NCBI GenBank assembly: GCA_041855445.1
Contig: JBHAEG010000012.1
Span: 1-29,903 of the forward strand
Reading direction: 5' to 3'
Length of the DNA: 29,903 bases
Source of the DNA: Faucicola sp041855445
Lineage (GTDB): Bacteria > Pseudomonadota > Gammaproteobacteria > Pseudomonadales > Moraxellaceae
Position numbers and translations under genes: made by a program. How positions within the stretch are numbered: the first letter of the stretch is position 1; each line of letters starts with the position of its first letter. Positions 15,719 through 23,401 of this stretch are shown here, piece by piece. A model generated the notes under the pieces. That model had not been told where the DNA came from and searched no databases. It was given only the letters and a program-made list of their open reading frames with translations.

Positions 15719-16720
15719 ATGTCATATCATCAACCAAATTTTACCAAGCCTCAATGTGTCCTTGCCCCAATGGAGGGTTTAACCGACCCATTAATGCGAG
15801 AAATTTTAACCAGTATTGGCTGTTATGATTGGACAGTTAGCGAATTTATTCGGGTGACGCAATATGTCTTGCCTGCCCACGTTTTTTATAAATACGTTCC
15901 TGAACTTTGCTATCCCGATGACAAGCAAGGAAAAACGATTTATGGTGTGCCTGTCCATGTACAATTATTAGGCAGTGAACCTGAATTAATGGCAAAAAAT
16001 GCTGTTAAAGCTTGTGAACTTGGAGCATTAGCCATTGATTTAAATTTTGGTTGCCCCGCCAAAACTGTAAATAATCATCGAGGAGGTTCAGTGCTTTTAA
16101 CTGAACCAGAAACTGTTTATCAAATTATCAAAGCAGTTCGCCAAGCTGTCCCCGAACAAACCCCTGTTTCAGCGAAAATTCGGCTAGGTTATGAAAATAA
16201 TAACTTAATACAAGAAATTGGCGACGCTGTACAATCTGCTAAAGCAAGCTGGCTGACCATTCATGCCCGTACAAAATTGCAAGGTTATAAACCACCCGCT
16301 TATTGGGAACATATAGCCCCTTTAACCCAACAATTAACTTTACCAATTATTGCTAACGGTGAAATTTGGACTTTAGAACACGCCTTACGATGCCGACAAC
16401 AAGCCAATACACCACATCTTATGCTAGGACGAGGGGCTGTTACCCGACCTGACTTGATTAATCAAATCCAACATCATGATAAAAATCAGGTATATCAAAC
16501 ATTACAATGGCAAGAATTATTACATCTACAAATTGCTTTTTTACAAGGCAATGTCAAAAGTGATAATATGTTGATTGGTCGCTATAAACAATGGCTAGGT
16601 ATGCTTACCCAAAGCTATCCTCAAGCAAATATTCTTTGGCAACAAATAAAAAAACTCAAAGATGTCACACAAATTTTATCAATCCTAAAGCAAACGAATA
16701 GTGATATAAAACAACAATAA
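15719..16720 (+). CDS. dusC: tRNA-dihydrouridine synthase DusC
   Basis: This is an FMN enzyme that reduces a specific uridine in tRNA (U16 for E. coli DusC) using NADPH. It has 333 residues in a TIM barrel. VLAPMEGLTDPLMREIL is the FMN phosphate start, VQLLGSEPE follows, and the catalytic Cys is Cys 112 in DLNFGCPAKTVN. HRGGSVLL and IHARTKLQGYKPPAYWEHI are typical of the DusC branch, and the barrel ends with IIANGEIW and MLGRGAVTRPDL. The C-terminal helical domain binds tRNA. It begins 3 bp after ypfJ. Its end overlaps the end of the MAPEG gene on the other strand by 36 bp. Confidence 0.9.
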   Translation: MSYHQPNFTKPQCVLAPMEGLTDPLMREILTSIGCYDWTVSEFIRVTQYVLPAHVFYKYVPELCYPDDKQGKTIYGVPVHVQLLGSEPELMAKNAVKACELGALAIDLNFGCPAKTVNNHRGGSVLLTEPETVYQIIKAVRQAVPEQTPVSAKIRLGYENNNLIQEIGDAVQSAKASWLTIHARTKLQGYKPPAYWEHIAPLTQQLTLPIIANGEIWTLEHALRCRQQANTPHLMLGRGAVTRPDLINQIQHHDKNQVYQTLQWQELLHLQIAFLQGNVKSDNMLIGRYKQWLGMLTQSYPQANILWQQIKKLKDVTQILSILKQTNSDIKQQ

Positions 16721-17098
16721 AGGACAAGCCAAACTCAACGCCCAAACTACTGAACGAAACATTGACCAGTTTGCAATGTATGCCAAACCATAAATCACAC
16801 GCAACACCACATACAGCCAAGCAATCATTGTAATCACACTCATTGGCACAAAAAATAGTAATGCAATAATGATAGATGCTAAAAAAACTGGCAAACCTTC
16901 ATAACTATTTTGTTGTACCGCATTTGCTCGACCCGCAATCCCTGTTAAATTTTGTAAAAACTCTCTTGGCTGTTCATTATCTTTTAAGGTAAAACCACCC
17001 AAAATTTTTGCAAGCATCGCAAAAAATAAAGGTAATAAACACGCCACCACCATTGCCACAATAACGCTGGCATTACTGACTGGAAGCCATTCCCACAT
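16685..17098 (-). CDS. MAPEG family membrane protein
   Basis: This is a 137-residue protein with four hydrophobic helices: VSNASVIVAMVVACLLPLFF, GLPVFLASIIIALLFFVP, VITMIAWLYVVLRVIYGLAY and SVVWALSLACPLLLFYITI. The pattern NPRE/QPREFLQNLTGIAGRANAVQQNSYEGLPVF with the RANAVQQNS.E motif is diagnostic of MAPEG (membrane-associated eicosanoid/glutathione metabolism) proteins; bacterial members are of uncertain function, some with glutathione transferase activity. The start is the ATG at 17098 with an AAGG site; the frame runs on to a TTG at 17107. It lies 16 bp after the OsmC gene on the same strand, suggesting an operon. Confidence 0.88.
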   Translation of the reverse strand: MWEWLPVSNASVIVAMVVACLLPLFFAMLAKILGGFTLKDNEQPREFLQNLTGIAGRANAVQQNSYEGLPVFLASIIIALLFFVPMSVITMIAWLYVVLRVIYGLAYIANWSMFRSVVWALSLACPLLLFYITIRLL

Positions 17099-17114
17099 AA
17101 TTACCAACCTTTAT

Positions 17115-17543
17115 TTATGGCATTACCTCAATAATTTCATAATCATGAGTAATATTGACACCACCATTGGCTAACATACGACTAGCCGAACAATATTTAT
17201 CTGCAGACAGTTCAATCGCTTTTTGAACTTGGCTTTCTTTAACATTTACCCCAGAAACCACAAAATGCAAATGAATGTCGGTAAAAACGGCGGGTATTGC
17301 ATCTGCACGCACTGCCGAAACTTGACACTGTACATCACTAATTGTCTGACGAGATTTTTGCAAAATACTAATCACATCATAACTGGCACAGCCACCCAAC
17401 CCCATCAAAATCAACTCCATAGGCTTTGCACCGATGACCTGCTGGCTATCTATTATTACCGTTTGTCCTGTTTCATTCACAGCAGAAAAACTGATATTTT
17501 CTTGTTTTAACCATGTTATTTTTGCGTGCATCGTATTTGCCAT
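17115..17543 (-). CDS. OsmC family protein (YhfA-like)
   Basis: This is a 142-residue protein. OsmC/Ohr proteins are thiol-dependent peroxidases, and YhfA-type members carry the two conserved cysteines in other positions. Seen here are the N-terminal strand HAKITWLKQENISFSAV, the central GAKPMELILMGLGGCASYDV with its Cys, and KYCSASRMLANGGVNI with the second Cys. This PMELIL..LGGC pattern is the YhfA/OsmC layout. It is likely a cytosolic, redox-related protein; the substrate is unknown. The ATG at 17543 has an AGGA ribosome site; a second ATG four codons in is possible. The MAPEG gene follows 16 bp later, consistent with a shared role in peroxide or electrophile handling (inference). Confidence 0.88.
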   Translation of the reverse strand: MANTMHAKITWLKQENISFSAVNETGQTVIIDSQQVIGAKPMELILMGLGGCASYDVISILQKSRQTISDVQCQVSAVRADAIPAVFTDIHLHFVVSGVNVKESQVQKAIELSADKYCSASRMLANGGVNITHDYEIIEVMP

Positions 17544-17866
17544 GCTGTTTCCTACATATTTTTGCTACAATCAAGCTTATTATGCCGTTTTTTTGACCAT
17601 GAAACAAATTATAGCAAATAAACATTACACTTTTTATTAAAAAATTGGTTTAATAATGTGTAATAAAGGCAGTGAAAACATTGTCGATGGTTTTTTAGAT
17701 AAAATAACAATATTCAATAAGAGTGTGTATAGTATGATGGCGATGAAAATTCGATGATTAAACTTTCACCAAACGATTAAATACTATTTATTAAATAGTG
17801 TTTAACAAAAAACTTGACAATGTGATTACCTGTTGAATTTCTTTAACATTTTAAAAGGTAATCGTC
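17544..17866. other. Gap before rppH with a long AT-rich hairpin
   Basis: No gene is seen. TTAAATACTATTTA (17777-17790) and TAAATAGTGTTTAA (17792-17805) form a 14-bp inverted repeat with one wobble pair. TTGACA at 17814 looks like a -35 box but no good -10 follows. The rppH ribosome site AAAAGG lies just before 17867. Confidence 0.5.
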
Positions 17867-18379
17867 ATGATTGATGCAGATGGCTTTCGAGCCAATGTCG
17901 GTATCATCTTGGCTAATACACAAGGACAAGTATTGTGGGCAAGACGTGTCAAACATGATGCGTGGCAATTTCCACAAGGTGGCATTGACTATGGAGAAAC
18001 CCCTCTTGATGCCATGTATCGTGAGCTATGGGAAGAAGTTGGCTTATATCCTGAACATGTCAAACTCCTGTCTCAAACGCAAAACTGGCTACGTTATCGT
18101 TTACCAAAACGACTAATTCGCCAAGAGCAATATCCTTTGTGTGTTGGACAAAAACAAAAATGGTTTTTGTTACAGCTAGATGATAAAAATGAAGAACATA
18201 TTCGACTTGACGTGGCAAAACCAGAATTCGACCATTGGGAATGGGTTAGCTATTGGTATCCACTCAATCAAGTAGTTGCATTTAAACGCAATGTCTATCG
18301 TCGGGCATTATTAGAATTATCACCACAACTACCACTAAAACAGGAGCTTATTTTACCAAAATCAACACATATTTATTAA
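17867..18379 (+). CDS. rppH: RNA pyrophosphohydrolase RppH
   Basis: RppH removes pyrophosphate from the 5' end of mRNAs, starting RNase E decay. It has 170 residues (E. coli 176). It opens MIDADGFRANVGII and carries the Nudix box at residues 38-60 (GGIDYGETPLDAMYRELWEE then VGL). Diagnostic later stretches are NWLRYRLPKRLIR, GQKQKWFLLQL and FDHWEWVSYWYPLNQVVAFK. It ends in a strong terminator shared with trxA. It appears to be a single gene; the neighbouring ptsP/nudH arrangement seen elsewhere is absent. Confidence 0.96.
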   Translation: MIDADGFRANVGIILANTQGQVLWARRVKHDAWQFPQGGIDYGETPLDAMYRELWEEVGLYPEHVKLLSQTQNWLRYRLPKRLIRQEQYPLCVGQKQKWFLLQLDDKNEEHIRLDVAKPEFDHWEWVSYWYPLNQVVAFKRNVYRRALLELSPQLPLKQELILPKSTHIY

Positions 18380-18393
18380 ACATCATTTAACAT

Positions 18394-18430
18394 AAAAACC
18401 CACTTAATGAATTTTCTTAAGTGGGTTTTT
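18394..18430. terminator. Bidirectional terminator between rppH and trxA
   Basis: AAAAACCCACTTAA (18394-18407) and TTAAGTGGGTTTTT (18417-18430) form a 14-bp perfect stem with a 9-nt loop. Confidence 0.9.
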
Positions 18431-18453
18431 AGTTATCAGCAACAAATCATTAA

Positions 18454-18777
18454 TTATAAATATTTGTTTAACAAACTTGATAACTGTGCTTTTGGTTGCA
18501 TCCCCATTGTTGCATCAACTTTTTCCCCATTTTTGAATACAAATAATGTTGGAATACTACGAATACCATACTGGCTAGCTAAACTTGGATTTTCATCAAC
18601 ATCAATTTTAACAATGCGAGCTTTGCCATCAAACTCTTGAGCTAACTCATCTAAAATGGGAGCAATGGCACGGCAAGGAGCACACCAAGTCGCCCAAAAA
18701 TCAACTAACACAGGAACATCTGATTGTAAAACGGCTTTGTCAAAGGTTGCCTCACCTGCGTGAATAACTTCAGACAT
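18454..18777 (-). CDS. trxA: Thioredoxin
   Basis: This is a cytosolic disulfide reductase of 107 residues. The thioredoxin fold is clear: VPVLVDFWATWCAPCRAIAP, ARIVKIDVDENPSLASQYGI with the following RSIPTLFVFKNGEKVD (cis-Pro in SIPT). The active site reads Cys32-Ala-Pro-Cys35 instead of the usual CGPC. A change in the residue between the cysteines can shift redox potential and partner choice. The AGAGGATAAGTT ribosome site precedes the ATG. Gene length and the rest of the fold are normal for TrxA, so I call it the housekeeping thioredoxin, though a second one may exist elsewhere. Confidence 0.93.
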   Translation of the reverse strand: MSEVIHAGEATFDKAVLQSDVPVLVDFWATWCAPCRAIAPILDELAQEFDGKARIVKIDVDENPSLASQYGIRSIPTLFVFKNGEKVDATMGMQPKAQLSSLLNKYL

Positions 18778-18945
18778 AACTTATCCTCTTTTTTAGTTAC
18801 AAACTATAAAACAAACATGAATTTACTTAGCATAACACACTATTATTAAAGTAAAACGATTTAAGGTCGTTAATTGTTTTAATAACTATCATAAAAAACT
18901 TTTATTGAAAAATTAGAAAACAAAGAAAATAAATAAATTTAAGCC

Positions 18946-18974
18946 TTTACAAAATGTAACACTTGCTTTAATAT
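18946..18974 (+). promoter_or_regulatory. Candidate promoter of the atp operon
   Basis: TTTACA (18946-18951), 17 bp, TAATAT (18969-18974). The -35 box overlaps a TTACA-AAA-TGTAA inverted repeat (18947-18959). It would give a leader of about 340 nt before atpB. Confidence 0.45.
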
Positions 18975-19150
18975 ATAGATGTTTTAGTATAACTGATTTA
19001 AATGCAAAGAAAATCAATCAATGAAAAATTTTATCACATTTTTTGCATTTATTTGAATGTTTTATCTTTCTTTTTCACCTAGCTATTACAATCCATTTTT
19101 TCAAATACTAGGTTTAGAATTTTTAAACAAAAGAAATATAAAACAATGAT

Positions 19151-19287
19151 TTTCTAACAAATTCATACTAAATGGGTAACATGACAACCTCCTATCTTGT
19201 TAGAAACATCAATCGCAAATCATAAATTTGCATTAAATATAGCAAGCCTTACCATCTCATTGATAGCAATTTACCAAGAAAGATGGT
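19151..19287 (+). promoter_or_regulatory. Structured leader upstream of atpB
   Basis: The 18778-19324 gap (547 bp) has no gene that I can see; in particular there is no atpI. Three inverted repeats follow one another. TTTCTAACAA/TTGTTAGAAA (19151-19160, 19197-19206) encloses ACCTCC, an anti-Shine-Dalgarno-like run. GCAAAT/ATTTGC is at 19215-19231. ACCATCT/AGATGGT is at 19251-19257 and 19281-19287. They suggest an RNA leader fold; function is unknown. Confidence 0.4.
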
Positions 19288-19324
19288 CAATTTTTCGCTA
19301 ATTTAGATAAAAGAAGTTGAGATT

Positions 19325-20185
19325 ATGGCAGGAAATTCATCAGAGTATATTGCTCACCACTTGACCAACTGGACATATGGCAAGCACCCTGAACTTGGTT
19401 GGAAAGTAGCAGAGACTCAAAAAGAAGCAGCCGAAATGGGATTTAATGCTATTCATTTAGATTCTATGCTTTGGTCAATTGGTCTTGGGATTGTTTTTTG
19501 TACTGTATTTTATCTTGTCGCCAAAAAAGCAACTTCTGGTGTACCAGGTAAACTACAAGCTTTTGTAGAAATGATTGTTGAGTTTGTAGATAATAATGTC
19601 AAAGACTCTTATAATGGTAAATCTAAACTGATTGCACCATTAGCACTAACCATTTTTGTTTGGGTCTTTTTGATGAACTTAATGGACTTAGTGCCTATCG
19701 ATTATATCCCTGTGATAGCTCAGCAAATTGGGGCAGCGATGGGACATGACCCAAATCATGTTTACTTTAAAATTGTACCAAGTACTGACCCAAACATCAC
19801 TTTAGGTATGTCATTTTCAGTATTTGCCCTAATTATTTTCTACAGCATCAAAGAAAAAGGTTTAGGTGGATTTATTGGCGAGCTGACATTACACCCATTC
19901 AGTGCTAAAAATCCTATCGCAAAAATTTTATTAATTCCAGTGAACTTTATTTTAGAGTTCGTAACTTTAATCGCAAAACCAATTTCACTTGGCTTACGAC
20001 TGTTTGGTAACATGTATGCTGGTGAATTGATTTTTGTGTTAATTGCCCTGATGCCATTTTGGATTCAATGGGCATTATCTGTACCGTGGGCAATTTTCCA
20101 CATTTTAGTAATCACTTTGCAGGCGTTTGTGTTCATGATGCTAACTATTGTTTACTTAAGTCTTGCGTCACAAACTGACCATTAA
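19325..20185 (+). CDS. atpB: ATP synthase Fo subunit a
   Basis: This is the membrane stator subunit that forms the proton half-channels beside the c ring. It has 286 residues (E. coli 271). Several hydrophobic helices are seen (MLWSIGLGIVFCTVFYLVA, LALTIFVWVFLMNLMDLVP and others). The conserved helix KPISLGLRLFGNMYAGELIF carries the essential Arg, and the C-terminal WAIFHILVITLQAFVFMMLT is typical. It is the first gene of the operon; no atpI precedes it. Its ribosome site is weak (GTTGAG), which may leave room for leader control. Confidence 0.97.
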   Translation: MAGNSSEYIAHHLTNWTYGKHPELGWKVAETQKEAAEMGFNAIHLDSMLWSIGLGIVFCTVFYLVAKKATSGVPGKLQAFVEMIVEFVDNNVKDSYNGKSKLIAPLALTIFVWVFLMNLMDLVPIDYIPVIAQQIGAAMGHDPNHVYFKIVPSTDPNITLGMSFSVFALIIFYSIKEKGLGGFIGELTLHPFSAKNPIAKILLIPVNFILEFVTLIAKPISLGLRLFGNMYAGELIFVLIALMPFWIQWALSVPWAIFHILVITLQAFVFMMLTIVYLSLASQTDH

Positions 20186-20202
20186 TTTATGAGGATATAT
20201 CA

Positions 20203-20445
20203 ATGACTCTAGAAGGTATGACTGTTCTTGCCGTTGCGTTGCTTATCGGTTTTGGTGCATTAGGCACTGGTATTGGCTTTGCAATCTTAGGTGGCAAATT
20301 CTTAGAAGGTGTTGCTCGCCAACCAGACTTAGGTTCACAATTACAAACCCGTATGTTTATCGTGGCAGGTTTATTAGACGCTGTTCCGATGATTGGTGTT
20401 GGTATTGCAATGTTATTATTATTCGCAAATCCATTAGCTGGTTAA
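20203..20445 (+). CDS. atpE: ATP synthase Fo subunit c
   Basis: This is the rotor ring proteolipid, 80 residues in two helices. The first has the glycine pattern GFGALGTGIGFAILGGKF. The polar loop ARQPDL contacts F1. The second helix carries the proton-binding Asp 59 in AGLLDAVPMIGVGI. An Asp without the sodium-binding polar set points to H+ coupling. A GAGG ribosome site precedes the start. A strong hairpin in the following gap may stabilise its message; about ten copies of this subunit are needed per complex. Confidence 0.98.
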   Translation: MTLEGMTVLAVALLIGFGALGTGIGFAILGGKFLEGVARQPDLGSQLQTRMFIVAGLLDAVPMIGVGIAMLLLFANPLAG

Positions 20446-20460
20446 TCGTTAGTAATCAGT

Positions 20461-20500
20461 ACGCCGTCCACAATCACAACCCGATTTAGATTGTGGGCGT
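20461..20500 (+). other. Intercistronic hairpin between atpE and atpF
   Basis: CCACAATC (20468-20475) pairs with GATTGTGG (20489-20496), extended by ACGC/GCGT after a 3-nt bulge. No T tract follows, so it is more likely a message-stabilising or processing hairpin than a terminator. Confidence 0.6.
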
Positions 20501-20535
20501 GGATTGAAAAAAACATCATTAACGAGGTAACCTAA

Positions 20536-21006
20536 GTGAATATCAATTCAACGCTAATCGGACAATCTATTGCATTTGCAATCTTTGTTGCATTTTGCAT
20601 GAAGTTTGTATGGCCTCTTTTAAGCGGTGCCATTGCCGAACGTCAACGCAAAATTGCAGATGGATTGAATGCGGCTGAAAAAGCCAAAGCAGACTTAGCA
20701 ACTGCTGAGCAGGCAGCCGAGAAAGAATTGGTAGCTGCCAAAGCAAAAGCGGCATCATTAATTGAACAGGCAAATAAAAATGCCAATCAAATGATTGAAG
20801 ATGCCAAAATACAAGCCCAAGCTGAAGGCGAACGTATCCGCCAGCAAGCTCGTGAAGCAATTGACCAAGAAATCAATCAAGCTCGTGAAGCCCTGCGTTT
20901 ACAAGTTGCAGAACTTGCCGTCATTGGTGCTGAAAAAATTCTACAAGAAAAAGTCAATCAAGACACGCATGCCAGTATGTTAAATCAATTGGCAACGAAG
21001 TTATGA
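20536..21006 (+). CDS. atpF: ATP synthase Fo subunit b
   Basis: This is the peripheral stalk protein, 156 residues. The N-terminal membrane helix is NINSTLIGQSIAFAIFVAFC, then KFVWPLLSGAIAERQRKIAD and a long charged coiled coil rich in Ala, Glu and Lys to about residue 120. The C-terminal end (LAVIGAEKILQEKVNQ) binds delta. The start codon is GTG at 20536, preceded by GAGGTAACCTAA; the N terminus aligns with E. coli MNLNATILGQ, so GTG is correct. Confidence 0.97.
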   Translation: MNINSTLIGQSIAFAIFVAFCMKFVWPLLSGAIAERQRKIADGLNAAEKAKADLATAEQAAEKELVAAKAKAASLIEQANKNANQMIEDAKIQAQAEGERIRQQAREAIDQEINQAREALRLQVAELAVIGAEKILQEKVNQDTHASMLNQLATKL

Positions 21007-21027
21007 TGACAGTACAGTGAGGATATG

Positions 21028-21660
21028 ATGGCTGACTTATCAACCTTAGCAAGACCCTATGCAAAAGCAGCATTTGATTATGCTAAAGAAAATCGCTGTG
21101 TTAATGAATGGCAAAATTATCTAACAGTGATGAGTGCTATTGTCAGCGATAAAGCATTTGAAACTTATCTAAATAACCCAGCCGTTAGTGCTTTAAATAA
21201 AGTAGATGCTTTACGAGATATTTATAATGCCAGTGCAAATACTCCAGAAGCTGAAGGCAGTATTTTTGAAAAAATCGTTGCTGTGGTTAGTGATATTATT
21301 TATGACACTGAAGATAAACCTTCAAATAAAGTTTCAGATGCGTTTGGAAACTTTTTAACACAACTTGCTGAACAAGACAGGTTAGCCCTTTTGCCAACAG
21401 TAACAGAGCGTTTTACTTTATTACAAGCAGAAGATGCTAAAGAGGTTCACGCATATGTGACTTCTGCCTACCCTTTAACAAAAGAACAAGAGTTACTCAT
21501 TGAAAATCGTTTGTCGAGTTCACTTAGTTCAAAGGTGATTATCCATGTTGAGGTAGACCCAAGTTTATTGGCGGGAGTGACCATCAAAGTTGGTGATAAA
21601 CTCATTGATGACTCTGTACGTGGCAAGTTAAAACAGTTAAAAACACAGCTTACCGCCTAG
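21028..21660 (+). CDS. atpH: ATP synthase F1 subunit delta
   Basis: Delta links the top of the F1 hexamer to the b stalk. The N-terminal domain is LSTLARPYAKAAFDYAKEN, and the C terminus is AGVTIKVGDKLIDDSVRGKL with the following KQLKTQL. At 210 residues it is about 33 longer than the E. coli protein (177). The extra part is near residues 68-101 (positions 21229-21330, ASANTPEAEG to KPSNKV), between the N-terminal domain and the helix before AEQDRLALLP. The ATG at 21028 aligns with family starts and has a GAGG site; the ATG directly before it (21025) is too close to the ribosome site. Confidence 0.95.
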   Translation: MADLSTLARPYAKAAFDYAKENRCVNEWQNYLTVMSAIVSDKAFETYLNNPAVSALNKVDALRDIYNASANTPEAEGSIFEKIVAVVSDIIYDTEDKPSNKVSDAFGNFLTQLAEQDRLALLPTVTERFTLLQAEDAKEVHAYVTSAYPLTKEQELLIENRLSSSLSSKVIIHVEVDPSLLAGVTIKVGDKLIDDSVRGKLKQLKTQLTA

Positions 21661-21742
21661 TTAATTAAAGCAAATTGCCTTCATATTATGTGGGATAAGT
21701 TAACCTTAGGTGAAGTTGGTATAAAATTAAGGAAATAGTGCA

Positions 21743-23287
21743 ATGCAACAATTGAATCCAGCGGAAATCAGTAATCTGATTAAGCAGCGTATTCAAGACC
21801 TTGATGCGAGTGCCACAGCAAAGAATGAAGGCACAATTGTCATGGTATCTGACGGTATCGTACAGATTCATGGTCTTGATGATGCCATGTATGGCGAAAT
21901 GATTGAGTTTGAAGGTGGTGTCTACGGAATGGCATTAAACCTTGAACAAGACTCAGTCGGTGCGGTTGTTCTAGGCGATTATTTAAAATTACAAGAAGGT
22001 CAAAAAGCCTATTGTACAGGTCGTATCTTAGAAGTACCAGTAGGACCAGAGTTACTAGGGCGTGTTGTTGATGCACTAGGTAACCCAATTGACGGCAAAG
22101 GTCCTATCAATGCTAAATTAACAGATAAAGTTGAAAAAATCGCTCCTGGGGTTATCGCTCGTCAATCTGTTGATGAACCTGTGATGACAGGCTATAAAGC
22201 AGTTGATACCATGATACCTATTGGACGTGGTCAGCGTGAGCTTATCATTGGTGACCGCCAAACTGGTAAAACAGCTATGGCAATTGACGCGATTATTGCC
22301 CAAAAACATTCTGGTATTAAATGTGTCTATGTCGCAGTTGGTCAAAAACGTTCAACCATCGCAAACGTTGTGCGTAAATTAGAAGAAACTGGTGCCTTAG
22401 CATATACGATTGTTGTTGTTGCATCTGCATCAGAACCAGCAGCTTTACAATATATCGCACCATATTCAGGCTGTACCATGGGTGAATACTTCCGTGACCG
22501 TGGTGAAGATGCCTTGATTGTTTATGATGACTTATCAAAACAAGCTGTTGCTTATCGTCAAATTTCATTATTATTACGCCGTCCACCAGGACGTGAAGCT
22601 TACCCAGGTGACGTATTCTACTTACACTCTCGTTTACTTGAGCGTGCCTCTCGTGTTAATGCTGATTATGTAGAACAATTTACCAATGGTGAAGTAAAAG
22701 GTAAAACTGGTTCATTAACAGCTCTACCAATCATTGAAACTCAAGCAGGTGACGTTTCTGCATTCGTACCAACAAACGTTATTTCGATTACAGATGGTCA
22801 GATTTTCTTAGAGTCAAACTTATTTAACTCAGGTATTCGTCCTGCGGTAAACGCTGGTATTTCGGTATCTCGTGTTGGTGGTGCTGCCCAAACGAAAATC
22901 ATCAAAAAATTATCTGGTGGTATTCGTACCGCATTAGCTCAATATCGTGAATTAGCTGCGTTTGCTCAGTTTGCTTCAGACTTAGACGATGCAACTAAAC
23001 AACAATTAGAACATGGTCAGCGTGTTACTGAGTTAATGAAGCAAAAACAATTTGCACCATTATCTGTTGCAGAACAAGCTGCTGTTATTTACGCATCAAA
23101 TGAAGGCTACTTAAAAGATGTACCTGTCAATAAAATTGGTGCATTTGAGGCAGGATTATTACGTTATTTGCGTGATGAGCATGGTGCATTTATGGCAGAT
23201 ATTGATAAAACTGCGAACTATAATGACGATATCGCAAACACATTTAAAAAGGCGATTGAAACGTTTAAAAAAGACCATACATTTTAA
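21743..23287 (+). CDS. atpA: ATP synthase F1 subunit alpha
   Basis: This is the non-catalytic nucleotide-binding subunit of the F1 hexamer, 514 residues (E. coli 513). The beta-barrel domain starts MQQLNPAEISNLIKQRIQ. The P-loop is GDRQTGKT, Walker B is ALIVYDDLSKQA, the arginine finger region is SNLFNSGIRPAVNAGISVSR, and VGGAAQTK is typical. An AAGGA ribosome site lies 9 bp before the ATG. The 82-bp gap after atpH and the 114-bp gap before atpG are longer than other spacings in the operon. Confidence 0.98.
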   Translation: MQQLNPAEISNLIKQRIQDLDASATAKNEGTIVMVSDGIVQIHGLDDAMYGEMIEFEGGVYGMALNLEQDSVGAVVLGDYLKLQEGQKAYCTGRILEVPVGPELLGRVVDALGNPIDGKGPINAKLTDKVEKIAPGVIARQSVDEPVMTGYKAVDTMIPIGRGQRELIIGDRQTGKTAMAIDAIIAQKHSGIKCVYVAVGQKRSTIANVVRKLEETGALAYTIVVVASASEPAALQYIAPYSGCTMGEYFRDRGEDALIVYDDLSKQAVAYRQISLLLRRPPGREAYPGDVFYLHSRLLERASRVNADYVEQFTNGEVKGKTGSLTALPIIETQAGDVSAFVPTNVISITDGQIFLESNLFNSGIRPAVNAGISVSRVGGAAQTKIIKKLSGGIRTALAQYRELAAFAQFASDLDDATKQQLEHGQRVTELMKQKQFAPLSVAEQAAVIYASNEGYLKDVPVNKIGAFEAGLLRYLRDEHGAFMADIDKTANYNDDIANTFKKAIETFKKDHTF

Positions 23288-23324
23288 GCGTTTAGTGATA
23301 CAGTTTTAATATCATAAAACTTAT

Positions 23325-23374
23325 GAGTAAAGTTAGTTAATTAGCTTTACTCGTTCTAGCAGGAAATTTTTCCT
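23325..23374 (+). other. Two hairpins between atpA and atpG
   Basis: GAGTAAAG (23325-23332) pairs with CTTTACTC (23345-23352). AGGAAA (23361-23366) pairs with TTTCCT (23369-23374). Neither has a T tract after it, so they are probably message-processing or stability structures within the operon. Confidence 0.5.
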
Positions 23375-23401
23375 TACTAAATCTAGCTGTATGGATCATT
23401 T

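Noticed and set aside
19000..19050. AAATGCAAA/TTTGCATTT inverted repeat in the atp upstream gap
   Set aside because: Only 9 AT-rich bases per arm with a 33-nt loop; too weak to support a structure by itself.
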